Positions 28,301 through 39,571 are shown, counted from the first letter of the stretch. The stretch is DNA of 64,000 nt from Lumbricus rubellus (GCA_945859605.1 OX243814.1:33315975-33379974); one strand, 5' to 3'. Translations and numbers: made by a program. Notes: generated from the letters alone by a model not told the origin.

Positions 28301-28728
28301 ATTTAAGCTATCGAGGTTGATTTGTGTAGTTTTGTATCTTTCAGTTGGGTAAGATTCAGCCCTTTCATTCAGAAGCCCCTTAAAAAGGCTTTACACATTT
28401 TCAGATGCATGCATGTACTTTTGTTCATTCATTTCAAGTATATACATGTATAGTGCCCCTTCAAAACGTGTTACCAGTTCAAAGAAGGTGATACAAAAAC
28501 GTTTTAAGGACCTGTAAAACACTGACAAGTCAACCAATCTATTCTGATAGTTCTACCACTGGTAGTATGGCACATGTGCTAAAAATTACTGCCAACTGAT
28601 GGTGACTACTTGGTAAAAAATTTCTGACTAGCAATTGTTGTTGCAGTAGTTTTCTGATTAACAGCCGTTGATAGCTACAGAAGCATCGAGATGATGGATA
28701 TTAACAGGTGTAAAACTTGTCTCTACAG

Positions 28729-28841
28729 GCGTAACATGTAGTGGACATGGTCAGTGTGTACCGCAAGGACTCTATGGTTACACGTGTCGCTGTGATTCTG
28801 ATTACACCGGTCCGAACTGTGACGTCTCTGTGCAACCGTAG
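28729..28841 (+). CDS. EGF-repeat gene, terminal exon 14
   Basis: Acceptor GTCTCTACAG|GC (phase 1); encodes TCSGHGQCVPQGLYG...CDSDYTGPNCD and ends VSVQP with TAG at 28,839-28,841. No transmembrane segment or GPI-type tail follows, so the product appears secreted. Confidence 0.87.
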
Positions 28842-29125
28842 CCAACAGTCAACCGCTTTTTTGATGCGATCCTTGCCACAGAAACTAGTCGGAAAATGAA
28901 ACTACTTGAAATTAAGCTGAACAGTTGCCAAATCAATCACTAACGACAAATGAATTCAACTTCCTACGAGTTGCTGGCAAAGAAAATGACTGCTGCATCA
29001 ATAATTATGATATTTTAGGAACAGGATTTTAATGTAAAGACTACTTCAAAACTGTACCGGTACTTGTAGCTTTTGAACGTTTTGCAATGCTGAGAGACAG
29101 GACAGGACTGTGAACTCAGTCTCAC
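28842..29125. other. 3' untranslated region and flank of the EGF gene
   Basis: No coding potential; no clear AATAAA in the first 250 bases. Confidence 0.4.
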
Positions 29126-29778
29126 CCAGCATGTTAATCTTGTCGCTCGAAGCTGTTATTATCAGCTTCGTCAACTTCGAGTGATTGCTCGCTCTCTCTC
29201 CCATGATGCGCTAGTTGTGCTTGTTCACGCTTTTGTAACTAGTCGTATTGACCATTGCTGCTCAATCCTTGTTGGCCTTCCCCTTGGGGTTCTGGGACGG
29301 TTAGACCGGGTTCTACGCTCTGCTGCCCGACTCATCGGGCGAATTCCTAAATTTTCGCCTGTCTCTGCTTACATGCGTGATGTGCTGCATTGGCTGCCAA
29401 TAGCCCAACGCATCAATTACCGCATTGCTGCCCTTGTTTCTCGCTGTATTATTGGTTGTGCTCCATCTTATCTGCGCGTCCTCTGTCGTCCTGTCTCTGA
29501 CATTGAAGCGCGTCGGGCCCTTCGCTCCGCTGCGAAGGGACAACTGCTTGTTCCACGGGCTCGCTTAGCTACCAGACAGCGCCGAGCCTTCTCGGTTGTG
29601 GGACCGTCAATCTGGAATGACCTCCCCTCAAACCTCCATCTCCTCCATCTGACCAGTCAATCTCTATTTCTCAAGTCTCTTAAATCTTTTTTCTTTGGTC
29701 GTGGCTGGGCTGGGAGCGCCTCTGAGTAGTTTCTTGAAGAGGCGCTATATAAATTCTAATAATGAATGAATGAATGAG
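29126..29778 (+). mobile_element. 5'-truncated non-LTR retrotransposon (CR1/L2-type C-terminus)
   Basis: An open frame (Met at 29,181, stop 29,729; open further upstream) encodes the last part of a LINE reverse transcriptase: LVHAFVTSRIDHCCSIL, LHWLPIAQRINYRIAAL, LLVPRARLATRQRRAF and SIWNDLP are the hallmarks. The fingers and palm domains and the endonuclease are absent. The element ends with ATATAAATT and an (AATG)n tail, as expected for tail-recognising LINEs. It is the best-preserved copy in the window; others lie at 18.1, 21.4, 26.8, 36.4 and 42.0 kb. Confidence 0.85.
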
Positions 29779-29974
29779 TCAGCTGTTACTGCCATTTTGA
29801 TTTGATAAGCATATTTCTAGTATTACTATGCAATTAAGGTGCTGTGGATTTCATAGTCAAATTTTAAAGGAGAACTACATAATGGAGTGACACTGTAATT
29901 TTCCTACAGCAAACCACAGTAAACAACACAGTAATGTGGGCATTTGTGGATTTATGGTAGTTTGTTTGTTTGTA

Positions 29975-30062
29975 CGTGCACTTGTTTTATATCGTCCCTT
30001 CAAGATTTCTACTCAGAAGCGCTCCCGACTATAGCGCGGACACTGCATGAACCGGTGATAAA
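29975..30062 (-). mobile_element. SINE 3' fragment sharing the LINE tail
   Basis: TTCAAGATTTCTACTCAGAA then GCGCTCCCGACTATAGCGCG and GACACTG match, in the same orientation, the 3' half of the tRNA-SINE at 54.4-54.6 kb. Confidence 0.6.
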
Positions 30063-30098
30063 ACCGTGGTGATAACGCCACGGTAATTGTAACTATTA

Positions 30099-30878
30099 GG
30101 GGTCGTCCATAAAGGACGTCCGCAGAAAAAGACCCATTTTGAACCCCTCCCTCCCCCCTTGTCCGCATTTAGCCTCACCCCCCCCCCCTACCCTATTTGC
30201 GGACGTCCGAATGACAATGCCCAAAACCATTAGCTTTAACCTTCAATAGCTGTTCACATGGAATGCCGTAGTGGGGCAATGATGCTGCAGAATCCACTAG
30301 CCTAGCCATGTGGAGTAGTCAATAGATGGACTTCTTATAATGATAGCTAGCATCTGGATTTTGTTAGAGAAGCTGATAATGCATCCCTCGGGATGATATT
30401 AAGTCCAACAGAGCTGGCAGCTGTTGACATGCACTTATGATTCCAATCTGCCTATATACTGTATATATATATAATATATATATATATACACATGTATACA
30501 AGACAGTGTATATGGTAGTCCACTAGGGCATAACATGCAGAAGAAACTATTAAGTCTTTCAAGGAGCAAATTATTCCTAAATGTATAGTTTGGGAAGTCT
30601 GAAGCATTAAATATTTATCTGACTGAAGTTGGTGATTAGTGTGTGAACAGGCTTTAACCCTTTGATGCCGAGATGGTAGTAAAATGTATGGGAAATCCTA
30701 TACCCTTCGGCATTAAAGGGTTAAAATGGCACAGATTGTACTGAAAAAGGTATATTTACCAAATTTATATGCGGACGTCCGCACTTGTCACGACCCCCCT
30801 CCCCCCATGTCCGCATTTGTCTGCATTTGAATGACCCCCCTCCCCCCCTCATTGCGGACGTCCTTTATGGACGACCCC
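30099..30878. mobile_element. Harbinger-like MITE with GGGGTC termini
   Basis: A perfect 26-bp inverted repeat (GGGGTCGTCCATAAAGG... outward) bounds 780 bp, flanked by TTA on both sides. Subterminal GCGGACGTCCG copies lie near both ends. No transposase. A 71-bp hairpin element and a TA microsatellite (30,463-30,497) lie inside. Confidence 0.85.
30654..30724. repeat. TTAACCCTTT hairpin element, copy a
   Basis: 71 bp from TTAACCC to GGGTTAA; inner arms GATGCCGA / TCGGCATT. Confidence 0.75.
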
Positions 30879-31858
30879 TTATAGCTATTTAGTCTCATAT
30901 CTAGTCCAGGGTGATGTTAAAATGAATACTTTTTATTTCCTGAAGCTGTTAACTATTGGACTTGGGTAATGCAAACTTTTGATAAGATAATATGGGTTCT
31001 TTGTGTGTTTTATTAATTCTGTCAGCTATACAAATAACTTCGTAAACAAGAAATTGCTTTCTTCTTAAAAGTTTTAATTTGTGAAGGCGTTTTACAGGAA
31101 TGTGGAGTAATCCTGCAGGGATGGAGGTTGGTATGGGGATGGGGACAAAACATGTGGCAACGGGTAGAATCATATGCATGGGTGCCTGGAGAAGTATCTG
31201 CAGGTATCAGAACACAATGGCCATTAACTTCAATTAACTTTCACTTTATTGTAAGTAAACTGATTTGGACAAAATAGATTGCACAGATATTTGACACTGA
31301 GAAATTGTTTCAAAAAATGTGCAACAGCAAAAGGCCATTTCAGATTCAACGTTGCCTCCAACGATATACAAACCAAAAACATAAATTAACCATTTTAAAC
31401 GATTATAGAAACTATTCCCAACCGTAGTTTCATAAATGTAACGTCTAACAAATCCTGTAGAGCTCTATAATAAAGCTGTCACTGCGAGTAAATGAATGCA
31501 GTTCTGAAACGCAGTTCTGAAACGTGTGTGCATAAACATCTGCATCCGCTGTTGTAAATAATGCCTTACAGAGCCTTGTAACAAAATCTCAATAAACCAT
31601 CATAACAGTCATTAATTAGCAGTTTCGTAAAGTGTTCAGAACATTGGAGATTTAAACGTTCATGATTGGAAGACGATAAAGGAGACGATGCAGTAACAAA
31701 ATACCTCTTAGAAAGTTCTTCTCTCAAAAAACCAACAAACATCCTCATAATTATAGCAGAACAATGTTCACAGACAAAAGTTGCATGACTAAACTAACTG
31801 AGAGAGAGAGACACATGAATGAGACAGCTGAGTATTGTACATTGATGGGACTAAGACC
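30879..31858. other. Downstream flank of the homeobox gene
   Basis: No gene seen; probably 3' untranslated and intergenic sequence. Confidence 0.4.
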
Positions 31859-32457
31859 TCAGACGATGCTACTACTAGCAGCAGAAGCAGTGAAACATAC
31901 GTCGGATGATGCCATGGAGGAGGAGGGTCCAGCAGTTGAAGCGACAATGCTGGAAGACTTCCGTTTTGTCGTGCCATTCAATTCCTCGCCGTAGCACGAT
32001 CTCGACTGAAGCGTTGACGTTGACTTGAAGATGCGGGGAATTGTGTTGCCAAAGTCGACGACCCCGTAGTTGTCTTCGTAAGGTGCCTCAACTTTAATGA
32101 GAGGAGTGTTTTCGTTGCCTGTGCGTTCCTGCGACAGAGACCGACCCGAAGTCCCGTTGTACTGATCTGAAGTCCCGTTGTACTGATCCGATGTCCCATT
32201 GTACTGATCTGAAGTCCCGTTGTACTGATCCGAAGTCCTGTTGTACTGATCTGAAGTCCCGTTGTACTGATCTGAAGTCCTGTTGTACTGATCTGAAGTC
32301 CTGTTGTACTGATCAGCCTCGGAGGCGCTGTCATCGGACGCGAAGTTCGTGTTGTTGTAGTCGTTGGAGTCTCGTTCGTTGGGGCCGCCCGAGTAGTAGA
32401 AGAGCTGAGGGGGACGACCGCGAGATCGTAACAACAACTCGGAAACATCGTGACCAC
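31859..32457 (-). CDS. HMBOX1: HMBOX1-type homeobox gene, exon 7 (C-terminal tail)
   Basis: Terminal exon, acceptor TTTTCAG|GT at 32,457, stop at 31,859. It encodes an acidic, low-complexity tail with eight tandem heptapeptides of the form DQYN(R/G)TS, then a LIKVEAPYEDN segment that could be a sumoylation-type site, and a Ser-rich end. HMBOX1 proteins bind double-stranded telomeric repeats or regulate transcription in the nucleus; the repeats here are not a feature I know from the family. Confidence 0.82.
32147..32314. repeat. Eight 21-bp tandem repeats coding DQYN(R/G)TS
   Basis: Eight exact-length units in frame inside the last homeobox-gene exon; variation is mainly Arg/Gly at position 5. 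Confidence 0.92.
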
Positions 32458-32555
32458 CTGAAAATGTTTCATCAGAAGATTTTCAGTTAATTCCGTTTGT
32501 TTCATTTCTTTTCTTCAATGACAACTTCTGAATCTATTTATAACAAAAAGGAAAA

Positions 32556-32650
32556 GTGTTTGCACTCTGCCAGTGCCAGTCCCAAGTCTGGATAAAGGAG
32601 GAGGGTGACGCTAATGATCTATGTTATCAAAGTGTCGTTAAACTGAAACT
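32556..32650. mobile_element. RTE-type LINE/SINE 3' end
   Basis: GCACTCTGCCAGTGCCAGTC followed by CCAAGTCTGGATAAAGGAGG is a widespread RTE-type 3' end; the same sequence recurs at 46,142-46,240. Confidence 0.6.
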
Positions 32651-33156
32651 ACTACTACTATGATAATCCACAACAAACCATATGTGTGATGACAAAGGCC
32701 CACAAGTCCTGAGTTTAATATGCCTCGCATTTTGGATCATCAAGGCATCATCTGTTCAAAGGAAAGAGTCTAATTTCAGTAGCTTTGAAGCACCAACACC
32801 TTTGGACACTAAAGTCAATTATACAGCAGCACAGAATAAATGTTCAGTGGAAACATAGACAATTATTGTAAACAATTTGTCAGAACTTCATCATATTTGC
32901 AAATGAGACAGAACTGTTGAACAGAGCCTCTTAATTCAAAAATCCCTTTTGAACCTCACTCGCTTGGCCAATTCTAAACGGATATGACTTTAGCAATGAG
33001 CTGTATTTTCCCAGTAACTGCTAGTTCTTCCTAGTGACTCCTCATCATTTAAGGTTTAACCCTTTACCCGTTTGCCCCGAGAATATCTGCTGAAAACACG
33101 GGCTTAACAGGAGAAATGAATGGGAAACGGCTCTTAGGATAGTATTTTGCACTCAC

Positions 33157-33255
33157 CTTCTTTCGCAGCTTTCTTCAGGTCTTTTCTTTTGTTGGCAAAC
33201 CAGTTAGAAACAATCTGGACTGTGACAGTTTCCCGATCGCTCAACTTTCGACCGA
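33157..33255 (-). CDS. HMBOX1: HMBOX1-type homeobox gene, exon 6 (recognition helix)
   Basis: Encodes the second half of the homeodomain, including VQIVSNWFANKRKDLKKAA, the WFxNxR recognition helix. Acceptor TTAAAG|TC, donor GAAG|GTGAG, phases 1 and 1. Confidence 0.9.
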
Positions 33256-33818
33256 CTTTAACAGAAAAGCAAAACAATAAGAATTCATCAGAATTATGTC
33301 AGCAACAAAGAGCCGCTACTGCATATTGATTGATAAAATATTGATTCCATTCAGCAAGACAGAAGTTACTATACACTTGAATTGCTAATTGATTCAAGAA
33401 AACATTAGCCCTCAGAGGCATGTTTCTCTATTAATGGGAGTCTAAACATCTTTCACTTTAATGTTAAAATCAAACCACACTCTTTTCTGGTTACAACACG
33501 TGGCTTTACAACAAAGTTCTAAACTTCATAACTCAACACACCCATACACACACAATAAGTAGGCTATCTAATAATAATAATAATAATAATAACAGTAATA
33601 GTAATAATAATCTTGAACATACTTGAAAAAAAAACACATTAACATTCTGTCAACGCAAAATCTCGTAGTACACTTTACCAAAAAATAAGTAGGCCTACAT
33701 TAGACTTAATACGCTAAAGCTACACTCTTCAACTATATTTCTCTTAAAATTTTACCAACCATAAAGAAAATATCAAAATCAAACCAAATAAAATACTGAA
33801 CTAATAATTTAAACTGAC
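33256..33818. other. Intron with (TAA)n microsatellite
   Basis: A TAA/TAG run at about 33,569-33,611; otherwise AT-rich. Confidence 0.6.
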
Positions 33819-34103
33819 CTGATTCTTCTAAAGCAGCATTGCAGGCAGCTGCCATTTCAGCACGGATGTCGGTCGTTGGGTAGCTGCTCTCCTGGAAATA
33901 TCTCTCGAGAATTTCAATCTGACACGATCGAAACACGAATCTCTCTCGGCGTTGACAACCCAGCAGTTCGCTGATCGAAGGATTGGCGGCCATGGCGCCA
34001 AGATCAAGCGACGCAGGATCAAAGAATCTCTTCTGAGACAACTGCTGCACAGTTGATTCGTTGGAAGCATTGTTGAAAATGGAAGCTAAGTTGGCAGCAG
34101 GCC
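33819..34103 (-). CDS. HMBOX1: HMBOX1-type homeobox gene, exon 5 (linker and first homeodomain half)
   Basis: After a linker (ANLASIFNNASNES) it encodes RRERFVFRSCQIEILERYF and ends inside an extended loop (AEMAAACNAALEESG), the long loop being typical of HNF1/HMBOX-class homeodomains. Acceptor AACTAG|GG, donor TCAG|GTCAG. Confidence 0.9.
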
Positions 34104-34771
34104 CTAGTTCAATAGAAAAACAAACAGTGATGAATGTCATTACGTTTCACAAGTAATATTTATAACAAAATAAAAAAGCTTAAAAGAAATAAAACACAAC
34201 AGCAATCACTATTATTGCATGCTATTTAGAAAACATAGAAGTAGTCAATTTACATAAAAGCAACAGTATTAAAGTAGTACTTCTGCTAGAGCATTATACA
34301 AATTCCTACGAAGAAGCAATTAGGTAGCATTCGTATTGAGAATGGAAGGCATAAATTGAAGGCAAACAATGATCAGCATGTCCTTTAAACTACAAGTCGC
34401 AGTTTTCTTACGCGAACTTCTCAGGAAGCATCTTAGTGAAAAAGAAATGCTGTTGAAAGTCATGCAAGATTTCTGCAAGTCCTAGGGTGGCCTGAGAGCT
34501 CAAACAGAATTCCTGCCTAATATCAAAACACTTAAGTTAAACTCAGGCTTGATGCCAGCCAGATGATAGTGTCCAATTACACGAACAGATCAAGTAAATT
34601 GCAATGCAGTTACGGGAAACAATAACGATAATTAATTTACTTGCCTTAATTTTTGCACTAAATGGCCAAGAGAAGAAACCATTTGTTCGGAAAAGATTAT
34701 GGGCTGCACGCATGAATACCAATAGACAGAAGAAATTCTTGCAAAAGTGACAAAAATTGAAACTTTCTTAC
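34104..34771. other. Intron 4 of the homeobox gene
   Basis: No features recognised. Confidence 0.4.
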
Positions 34772-34891
34772 CAATCAAGGCAGGGTTTGATCTGTACTTC
34801 AGAAACCATTTGCAGATAGCATGGCGACTTCTCTCTGACATCTCGTACAAGTCGCCCTTCAGAAACCGACTGACGTACGACTGACAGATAC
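34772..34891 (-). CDS. HMBOX1: HMBOX1-type homeobox gene, exon 4 (POU-like domain, second half)
   Basis: Encodes ICQSYVSRFLKGD and AICKWFLKYRSNPALIG, the C-terminal part of the atypical POU-specific domain. Acceptor ATTGTAG|GT, donor ATTG|GTAAG. Confidence 0.88.
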
Positions 34892-35460
34892 CTACAATTG
34901 ATTAAATATATCTACAATCGATTAAATATACCTACAATCGATTAAATAGTGCTCAACAATTATCCAAATATCACTTTAGACATTGAAAATAGTAGGAAAT
35001 GTTTCTGACAGCAACAGAATGTGAAGTTTCAAACTTAATAGTATAATTTATTAATTTTATTAGATCACTGGTTTTTACTGATGAGCTTTTTTGTTGTCTC
35101 CAATTAGTTTCTCTTGAAGAAAAGACAGAGGCCAATAATTGGTTAGAACAATCGGTTTTTGTCAGAGGCAGACAGTGTATGAACCTTGAGCAAGTAATTC
35201 ACTCACAGTGACTCTGCACCTTCAATGTTTTGTTGCATGCTCATGTGAACTTCTGAACTTTGGACGGAAGGCAATATCAAATAAAGTCATATTATATTGA
35301 ATATATTTAAAATTCAGTGTTAAACAACTTTACTTTAAGCTCAGATGCTAGCTGGGAACAATCACAATTTAAACACTCGAAGCCAAACAAACTTCCCAAT
35401 TACGTTAGGTTTCATTATTACGAAACAAGCTCATGGAACAAAACAAGACCAAATCGTTAC
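34892..35460. other. Intron 3 of the homeobox gene
   Basis: Begins with three short CGATTAAATA-type repeats next to the acceptor (34,893-34,950); otherwise plain. Confidence 0.4.
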
Positions 35461-35546
35461 CAGAAAGGATTGCAATCTGCTGCTGTTTGATGCCGTGTCG
35501 TATAACGAACTGTCGAATCTCCTCACAGCAGACTGCATCGCCTCTC
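35461..35546 (-). CDS. HMBOX1: HMBOX1-type homeobox gene, exon 3 (POU-like domain, first half)
   Basis: Encodes EEIRQFVIRHGIKQQQIAIL, matching the helix-turn-helix start of the family's POU-like domain. Acceptor TTTCCAG|GA, donor TCTG|GTAAC; phases 2 and 1 join correctly to neighbours. Confidence 0.88.
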
Positions 35547-36141
35547 CTGGAAAAAATAGACATTTATTGTCAAACACATCAATTGATCTTCTCTGAATAT
35601 TTCAGAAAACAAACATTCTCAAATATTAATCATATCTGAAAATTTACAGATAATTTACGGTTCAGTCATATTCTGAATCTTGCTTAGGAAAAGGTAAGGC
35701 AACTGTTTAGTAGCAACAAGTATGGGTATTTGCTAATAAATCCCATTTATCTGATCAATTTTGATTATCATGGAAATCCAACAAAAGAACCTTTTTAAAT
35801 AATATATTAAAAAAATATTTGAAAGGAATTTTCCAAGGAAGCAGAAGGATTCCATTACAGAGCACAACTATGATTATTATTTGACTTTTACAGTTAATTA
35901 TTTTTAATTTATCCAGTAATTCTTAGCATCTTGGAGTTAACCCTCACTAAAGGATGTAATAACCAATAGCAGGTAAGAAACAACGGGCATAATAGAACAA
36001 TAGGAGATAAACATTAAACAGTAATAGAAAACAAATTCACATTACTACAGATCGACAAAACGAACAATAGGAGGAAAACAAAAAGAAAAAATTACATTAC
36101 CACAGACTAAATGAGTGAATAATAGGATGCATCAAATATAC
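35547..36141. other. Intron 2 of the homeobox gene
   Basis: AT-rich with no recognised elements. Confidence 0.4.
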
Positions 36142-36416
36142 CCCAAAAAGCTGATGAATTCTTGCAACTCTGGCTCCGTGGCAACTGTGAAATCATTGCC
36201 AAATGAGTTACTGTAGACGTCATTTGCCCTGGCATTATTGAAGCTGTTTGCACCCACGGTGCCTGAATGCATGTGAGACCCAGAGGCACATGATGATGCC
36301 GAAGTTGGCACCTGCGGATACAGATGATCGGAGGCAGTGGAACTGCTAGTGAAGCTGCTCAAATCAGGCACTCGACCGTGAAGCGCTATCCGCTGCAACG
36401 TCTGAGCTTGTAAAGC
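36142..36416 (-). CDS. HMBOX1: HMBOX1-type homeobox gene, exon 2 (Ser-rich linker)
   Basis: Encodes ALQAQTLQRIALHGRVPDL then a Ser/Ala/Asn-rich linker ending ATEPELQEFISFLG. Acceptor ATCTAAAG|GC, donor GG|GTATAT in phase 2. Confidence 0.82.
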
Positions 36417-36446
36417 CTTTAGATACAAAACAAATTTTTTTAAACT

Positions 36447-36742
36447 ATATTCATTCATTTGGAAATTTATATAGCGCCCCTTCACAAAAACTACTCAGAG
36501 GCACTCACAACTCCAGCGCGCCCAAAAAGAAAAGTTTTAAGTTTAGCAAGGAAGGATCCTGGTAGAATCCCAGGGTGTAGGGGTAGCTCAAAAGGAAAGC
36601 CATTCCAGACAACTGGGTCAACCACACAGAAGGCTCGATTCTTCACGGTAGCAGTATGAACAAAAGGAACTAAGAGGATTCCCTTTTCAGCTGAGCATAT
36701 TTGTATTATATAGGCTGTTAACATAATCGTTATTGTAATCAT
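36447..36742 (-). mobile_element. Antisense LINE 3' end in homeobox intron 1
   Basis: On the minus strand an open frame keeps LVPFVHTATVKNRAF and LKTFLFGRAG, matching the LINE C-terminus at 29.5-29.7 kb; the tail ATTCATTCATTT lies at 36,447. Confidence 0.8.
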
Positions 36743-37092
36743 GAGAATTATACAATACCCAAAGAAAGCTAAAGAAAAGGGGCACCAATCTGCAATCTGG
36801 AAAATAGCACAGACATTGAAAACTGATTTGCCACAGGATTGTACAGTACATTTTCTACATGTATATAATTATAAATTCAAGCTGACTGAACATAATATGG
36901 TTTTAAATGTAAACACTATTATATAGTTTAAAGAATTTAAAGTGTGCGGAGAAGGGAAGTAACTGGAACTAGGTCAGTCTCAGCCATACAACGCACAGAA
37001 TTAATTCTCGAATTACATTCCCCAATAACCTGACAAACAAAATGAACAAATGACTGATTAGTTCAGACACATTCTGATCATTGATTTATTAC

Positions 37093-37269
37093 CAGCGCAA
37101 TCGGAATGTTGTACAACGATCCAAGCTCTCGATCCAGGCGATCATAGCTGTCGAAAACGTATGCGACCTGGTCTTTGCTTATACCGCTCTCCTTCAGCTT
37201 CTGAATGAGCATCAGCTGCTCAACGGTGAATGTTGACAGAGGTCGAGCGTCCGAGCTGTTGACCGGCAT
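37093..37269 (-). CDS. HMBOX1: HMBOX1-type homeobox gene, exon 1 (N-terminal domain)
   Basis: First coding exon of a seven-exon gene giving a 546-residue nuclear protein. The ATG at 37,269 starts MPVNSSDARP; residues 13-48 (TFTVEQLMLIQKLKESGIS and SYDRLDREL) match the conserved HNF1-like N-terminal helical domain of HMBOX1. Further domains in order: Ser-rich linker (60-150), POU-like domain (about 152-219), long-loop homeodomain (about 270-345), and repeat-bearing tail. All seven exons join in phase (0,2,1,1,1,1). HMBOX1 (HOT1) binds telomeric TTAGGG repeats in vertebrates; whether this orthologue does is inference. A 5' untranslated exon was not identified. Confidence 0.87.
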
Positions 37270-37330
37270 GGCCCAACGTGTCAAAGATGGACCAAGTCGA
37301 ACGAGGCACAGCTGGTTGCTTTGCTCTTTT

Positions 37331-38063
37331 GTTGAACAACAGAGCCACCACTTCAGTTAAGTAGCTGGGGCTTCAACTTGAGAGTAACTGTAATTATGTA
37401 TTAAAACATTACAGATAGCTTGCTTGGTACTATTGGTTGAACAACAGAGCCACCACTTCGGTTAGGCCTAAAGAAAATGTTGTGTTTCCGGTAACAGAGC
37501 TAAAAAAAATTAGGTAGGTAGGTCGGAAAATATTTTTATTTTGGGAAAATATTTTTATGCAGTGGCTATCCGAAAAAGTATACCCACTAGTCTTTTTTGC
37601 ACAACGGTACACGCTGCAACAAAGTACGTGTTCTTAGCAAGTATAAACTGCCTATTTCCCGACTGTCTGCACCTAAAACTGCTCTAGAAAACAGTCGTAT
37701 TAATTTTATTTTGTTGACGTCTTTTCTTTTATGTCAATACAAATGTTTAAAAAAAATATTTATAAAAAAAAAAGTTCCCCCCAATTTTTTTTAAATAAAA
37801 ACTTTTTACAAAATTATTTGAGTCGCGGCAATAAAAGAGGGTCGGTCGGGTTACCGGAAACACAACAATTTTTTTAAGGCCTTAAGTAGATGGGGTTTCA
37901 ACTTGAGAGTAACTGTAATTGTGTATTAAAATATTACAGATAGCTTGCTTGGTACTATTGGTTGAACAACAGAGCCACCACTTCGGTTAAGTAGATGGGG
38001 TTTCAACTTGAGAGTAACTGTAATTATGTGCATTAAAATATTACAGAGCGCTTGCTTGGTACT
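37331..38063. repeat. Three tandem copies of a ~105-bp unit, the second split by a MITE
   Basis: Units start at 37,331, 37,436 and 37,961 with GTTGAACAACAGAGCCACCA and include TTGAGAGTAACTGTAATT. The second unit is interrupted by the insertion at 37,465-37,881. Confidence 0.88.
37465..37881. mobile_element. Harbinger-like MITE, copy 1
   Basis: Starts GGCC with TTGTGTTTCCGGTAAC and ends with the inverted GTTACCGGAAACACAA then AAGGCC. Flanked by TTA on both sides; the empty site is seen in the uninterrupted tandem copies (CGGTTAAGTAG). Confidence 0.88.
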
Positions 38064-38186
38064 GTGCGTCAAAGTAAAGCAACTTTTAAAGCATTTATCC
38101 CAGATATTCAGTATTTTTTAAACTCTTTGCTTCTATGTAGAAGACTCAAAAATGTGAGAATTTAAATATCCAGCACGTTAAAAAAT

Positions 38187-38864
38187 GGTAATCCTGCAGT
38201 TTAGGTGCTTTTATTATTTTGCACTGTTATACGGGATAGTTATCAGCAATAGTTTGAAGGAAGACATTGACACCCTCCACATCCACCTCATACCGCCTCC
38301 ACCCTACCCCTCCACCCCAAGCCCCACCCACCGTACACCCTCACCCCTCCACCCGAAAACAACCCAACCCCACCACACCCCACCTCCTCCTCCACCCGAC
38401 CCTCACCACACCCCCACCTCCACCCCCAAACCCCCACCCCGTTCACCTGCCCACACCCTACCCCATCCACCCTCCACACCACCCTCACCCTACCCCCTCC
38501 ACCCCCAAAGCACCACCACAATCCGTACACCCCACTTCCTCCACCTCACCTCCACCCCACCCTCACCACACCCCCACCTCCGCCCCCAAATCCCCACCCC
38601 GTTCAACCGCCCCCAACCCTAACCCCTCCACCCCACCCTCCCCCACCCTCACACCTACCCTCGACCCCAATCCCGCCCCCACCCCACTTCTCCATCAACA
38701 CACCAACCCCATCCCCGCACCCCACCCCACAACACTTCGACCTAACCCTAACCTTAACATATTCTCGCGCCAAAACAGCGACCAAAGACTAGTAATAATA
38801 AAAGCACCTAACTATCCCGTATAACAGTGCAAAATAATAAAAACACCTAAACTGCAGGATTACC
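38187..38864. mobile_element. hAT-like element carrying a C-rich core
   Basis: Inverted arms of 55 bp (38,187-38,241 and 38,810-38,864, starting GGTAATCCTGCAGTTTAGG) with one mismatch, and an 8-bp duplication TAAAAAAT on both sides. The core (about 38,270-38,760) is almost free of G on this strand. Open frames across it are proline-rich artefacts. Confidence 0.85.
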
Positions 38865-38874
38865 TAAAAAATTA

Positions 38875-39480
38875 TGGTAAAGGTGTATTTTAGCGTATTT
38901 TATTATTTCCAGCTTAGGTAAAAATAAATAGCGTATTTTATCGTCTGTGTGCGTTTTCGAACTTCCGCAGGTATTTTCATCAATCCGACTTCTACCTTGG
39001 CATGCATCACTGTCGGCAATCCAGCTTCTGTTGTAGCAACAATTTTTTTAATCATTCCTGATTCTATTTAAATAACAATTATTTGTCATCAGCCAAGCTC
39101 TCATTTCATTAAGCATCTCTTCAGCAACCCACTTCTATTTAAGGGAAATAATTTTCATCAATCCGACTTCTATTTCTCAAGCAATCGTTTCATCAGTTCC
39201 ATTTCCATTTCTCGAGCGTTTTGTCCATCCAGCTGCTATGTCAGCCATTAGATGCCTTAATCCACCTTCCATTTCTCAAGTGTTTTCTCATCAATTCAGC
39301 TTCTATTTCACCAAGAGGTTTTCACCAATCCAGCTTTCAATATACTTTTCAAAAGAAATATGAACAGTTATAACGATTCATCAACGAAATATGTAAATAC
39401 ATACGCTAAATAATAAAATACGCTAAAATACACCCTATCGATTTCGAAATAATAAAATACGCTAAAATACACCTTTACCA
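38875..39480. mobile_element. MITE with minisatellite interior
   Basis: Inverted ends of about 35 bp (TGGTAAAGGTGTATTTTAGC outward). The interior contains degenerate CATCAATCCAGCTTCTATTT units. Confidence 0.75.
38970..39350. repeat. Degenerate minisatellite CAATCCAGCTTCTATTTCTC
   Basis: About ten imperfect 30-45-bp units. Related units recur at 40,900-40,986 and 41,748-41,935. Confidence 0.7.
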
Positions 39481-39571
39481 AAATTATATATAGAGTTCTT
39501 ACTAACTACTTGCAAACAGAAAGACCCCCATATCGCTACGCGCTATGCGATACAGTATCACAAGCACGTTT

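Noticed and set aside
38185..38824. Two long proline-rich open frames on the plus strand
   Set aside because: They arise from a G-free C/A-rich core of a transposon; codon phase makes no difference to composition and no start, splice or domain supports them.
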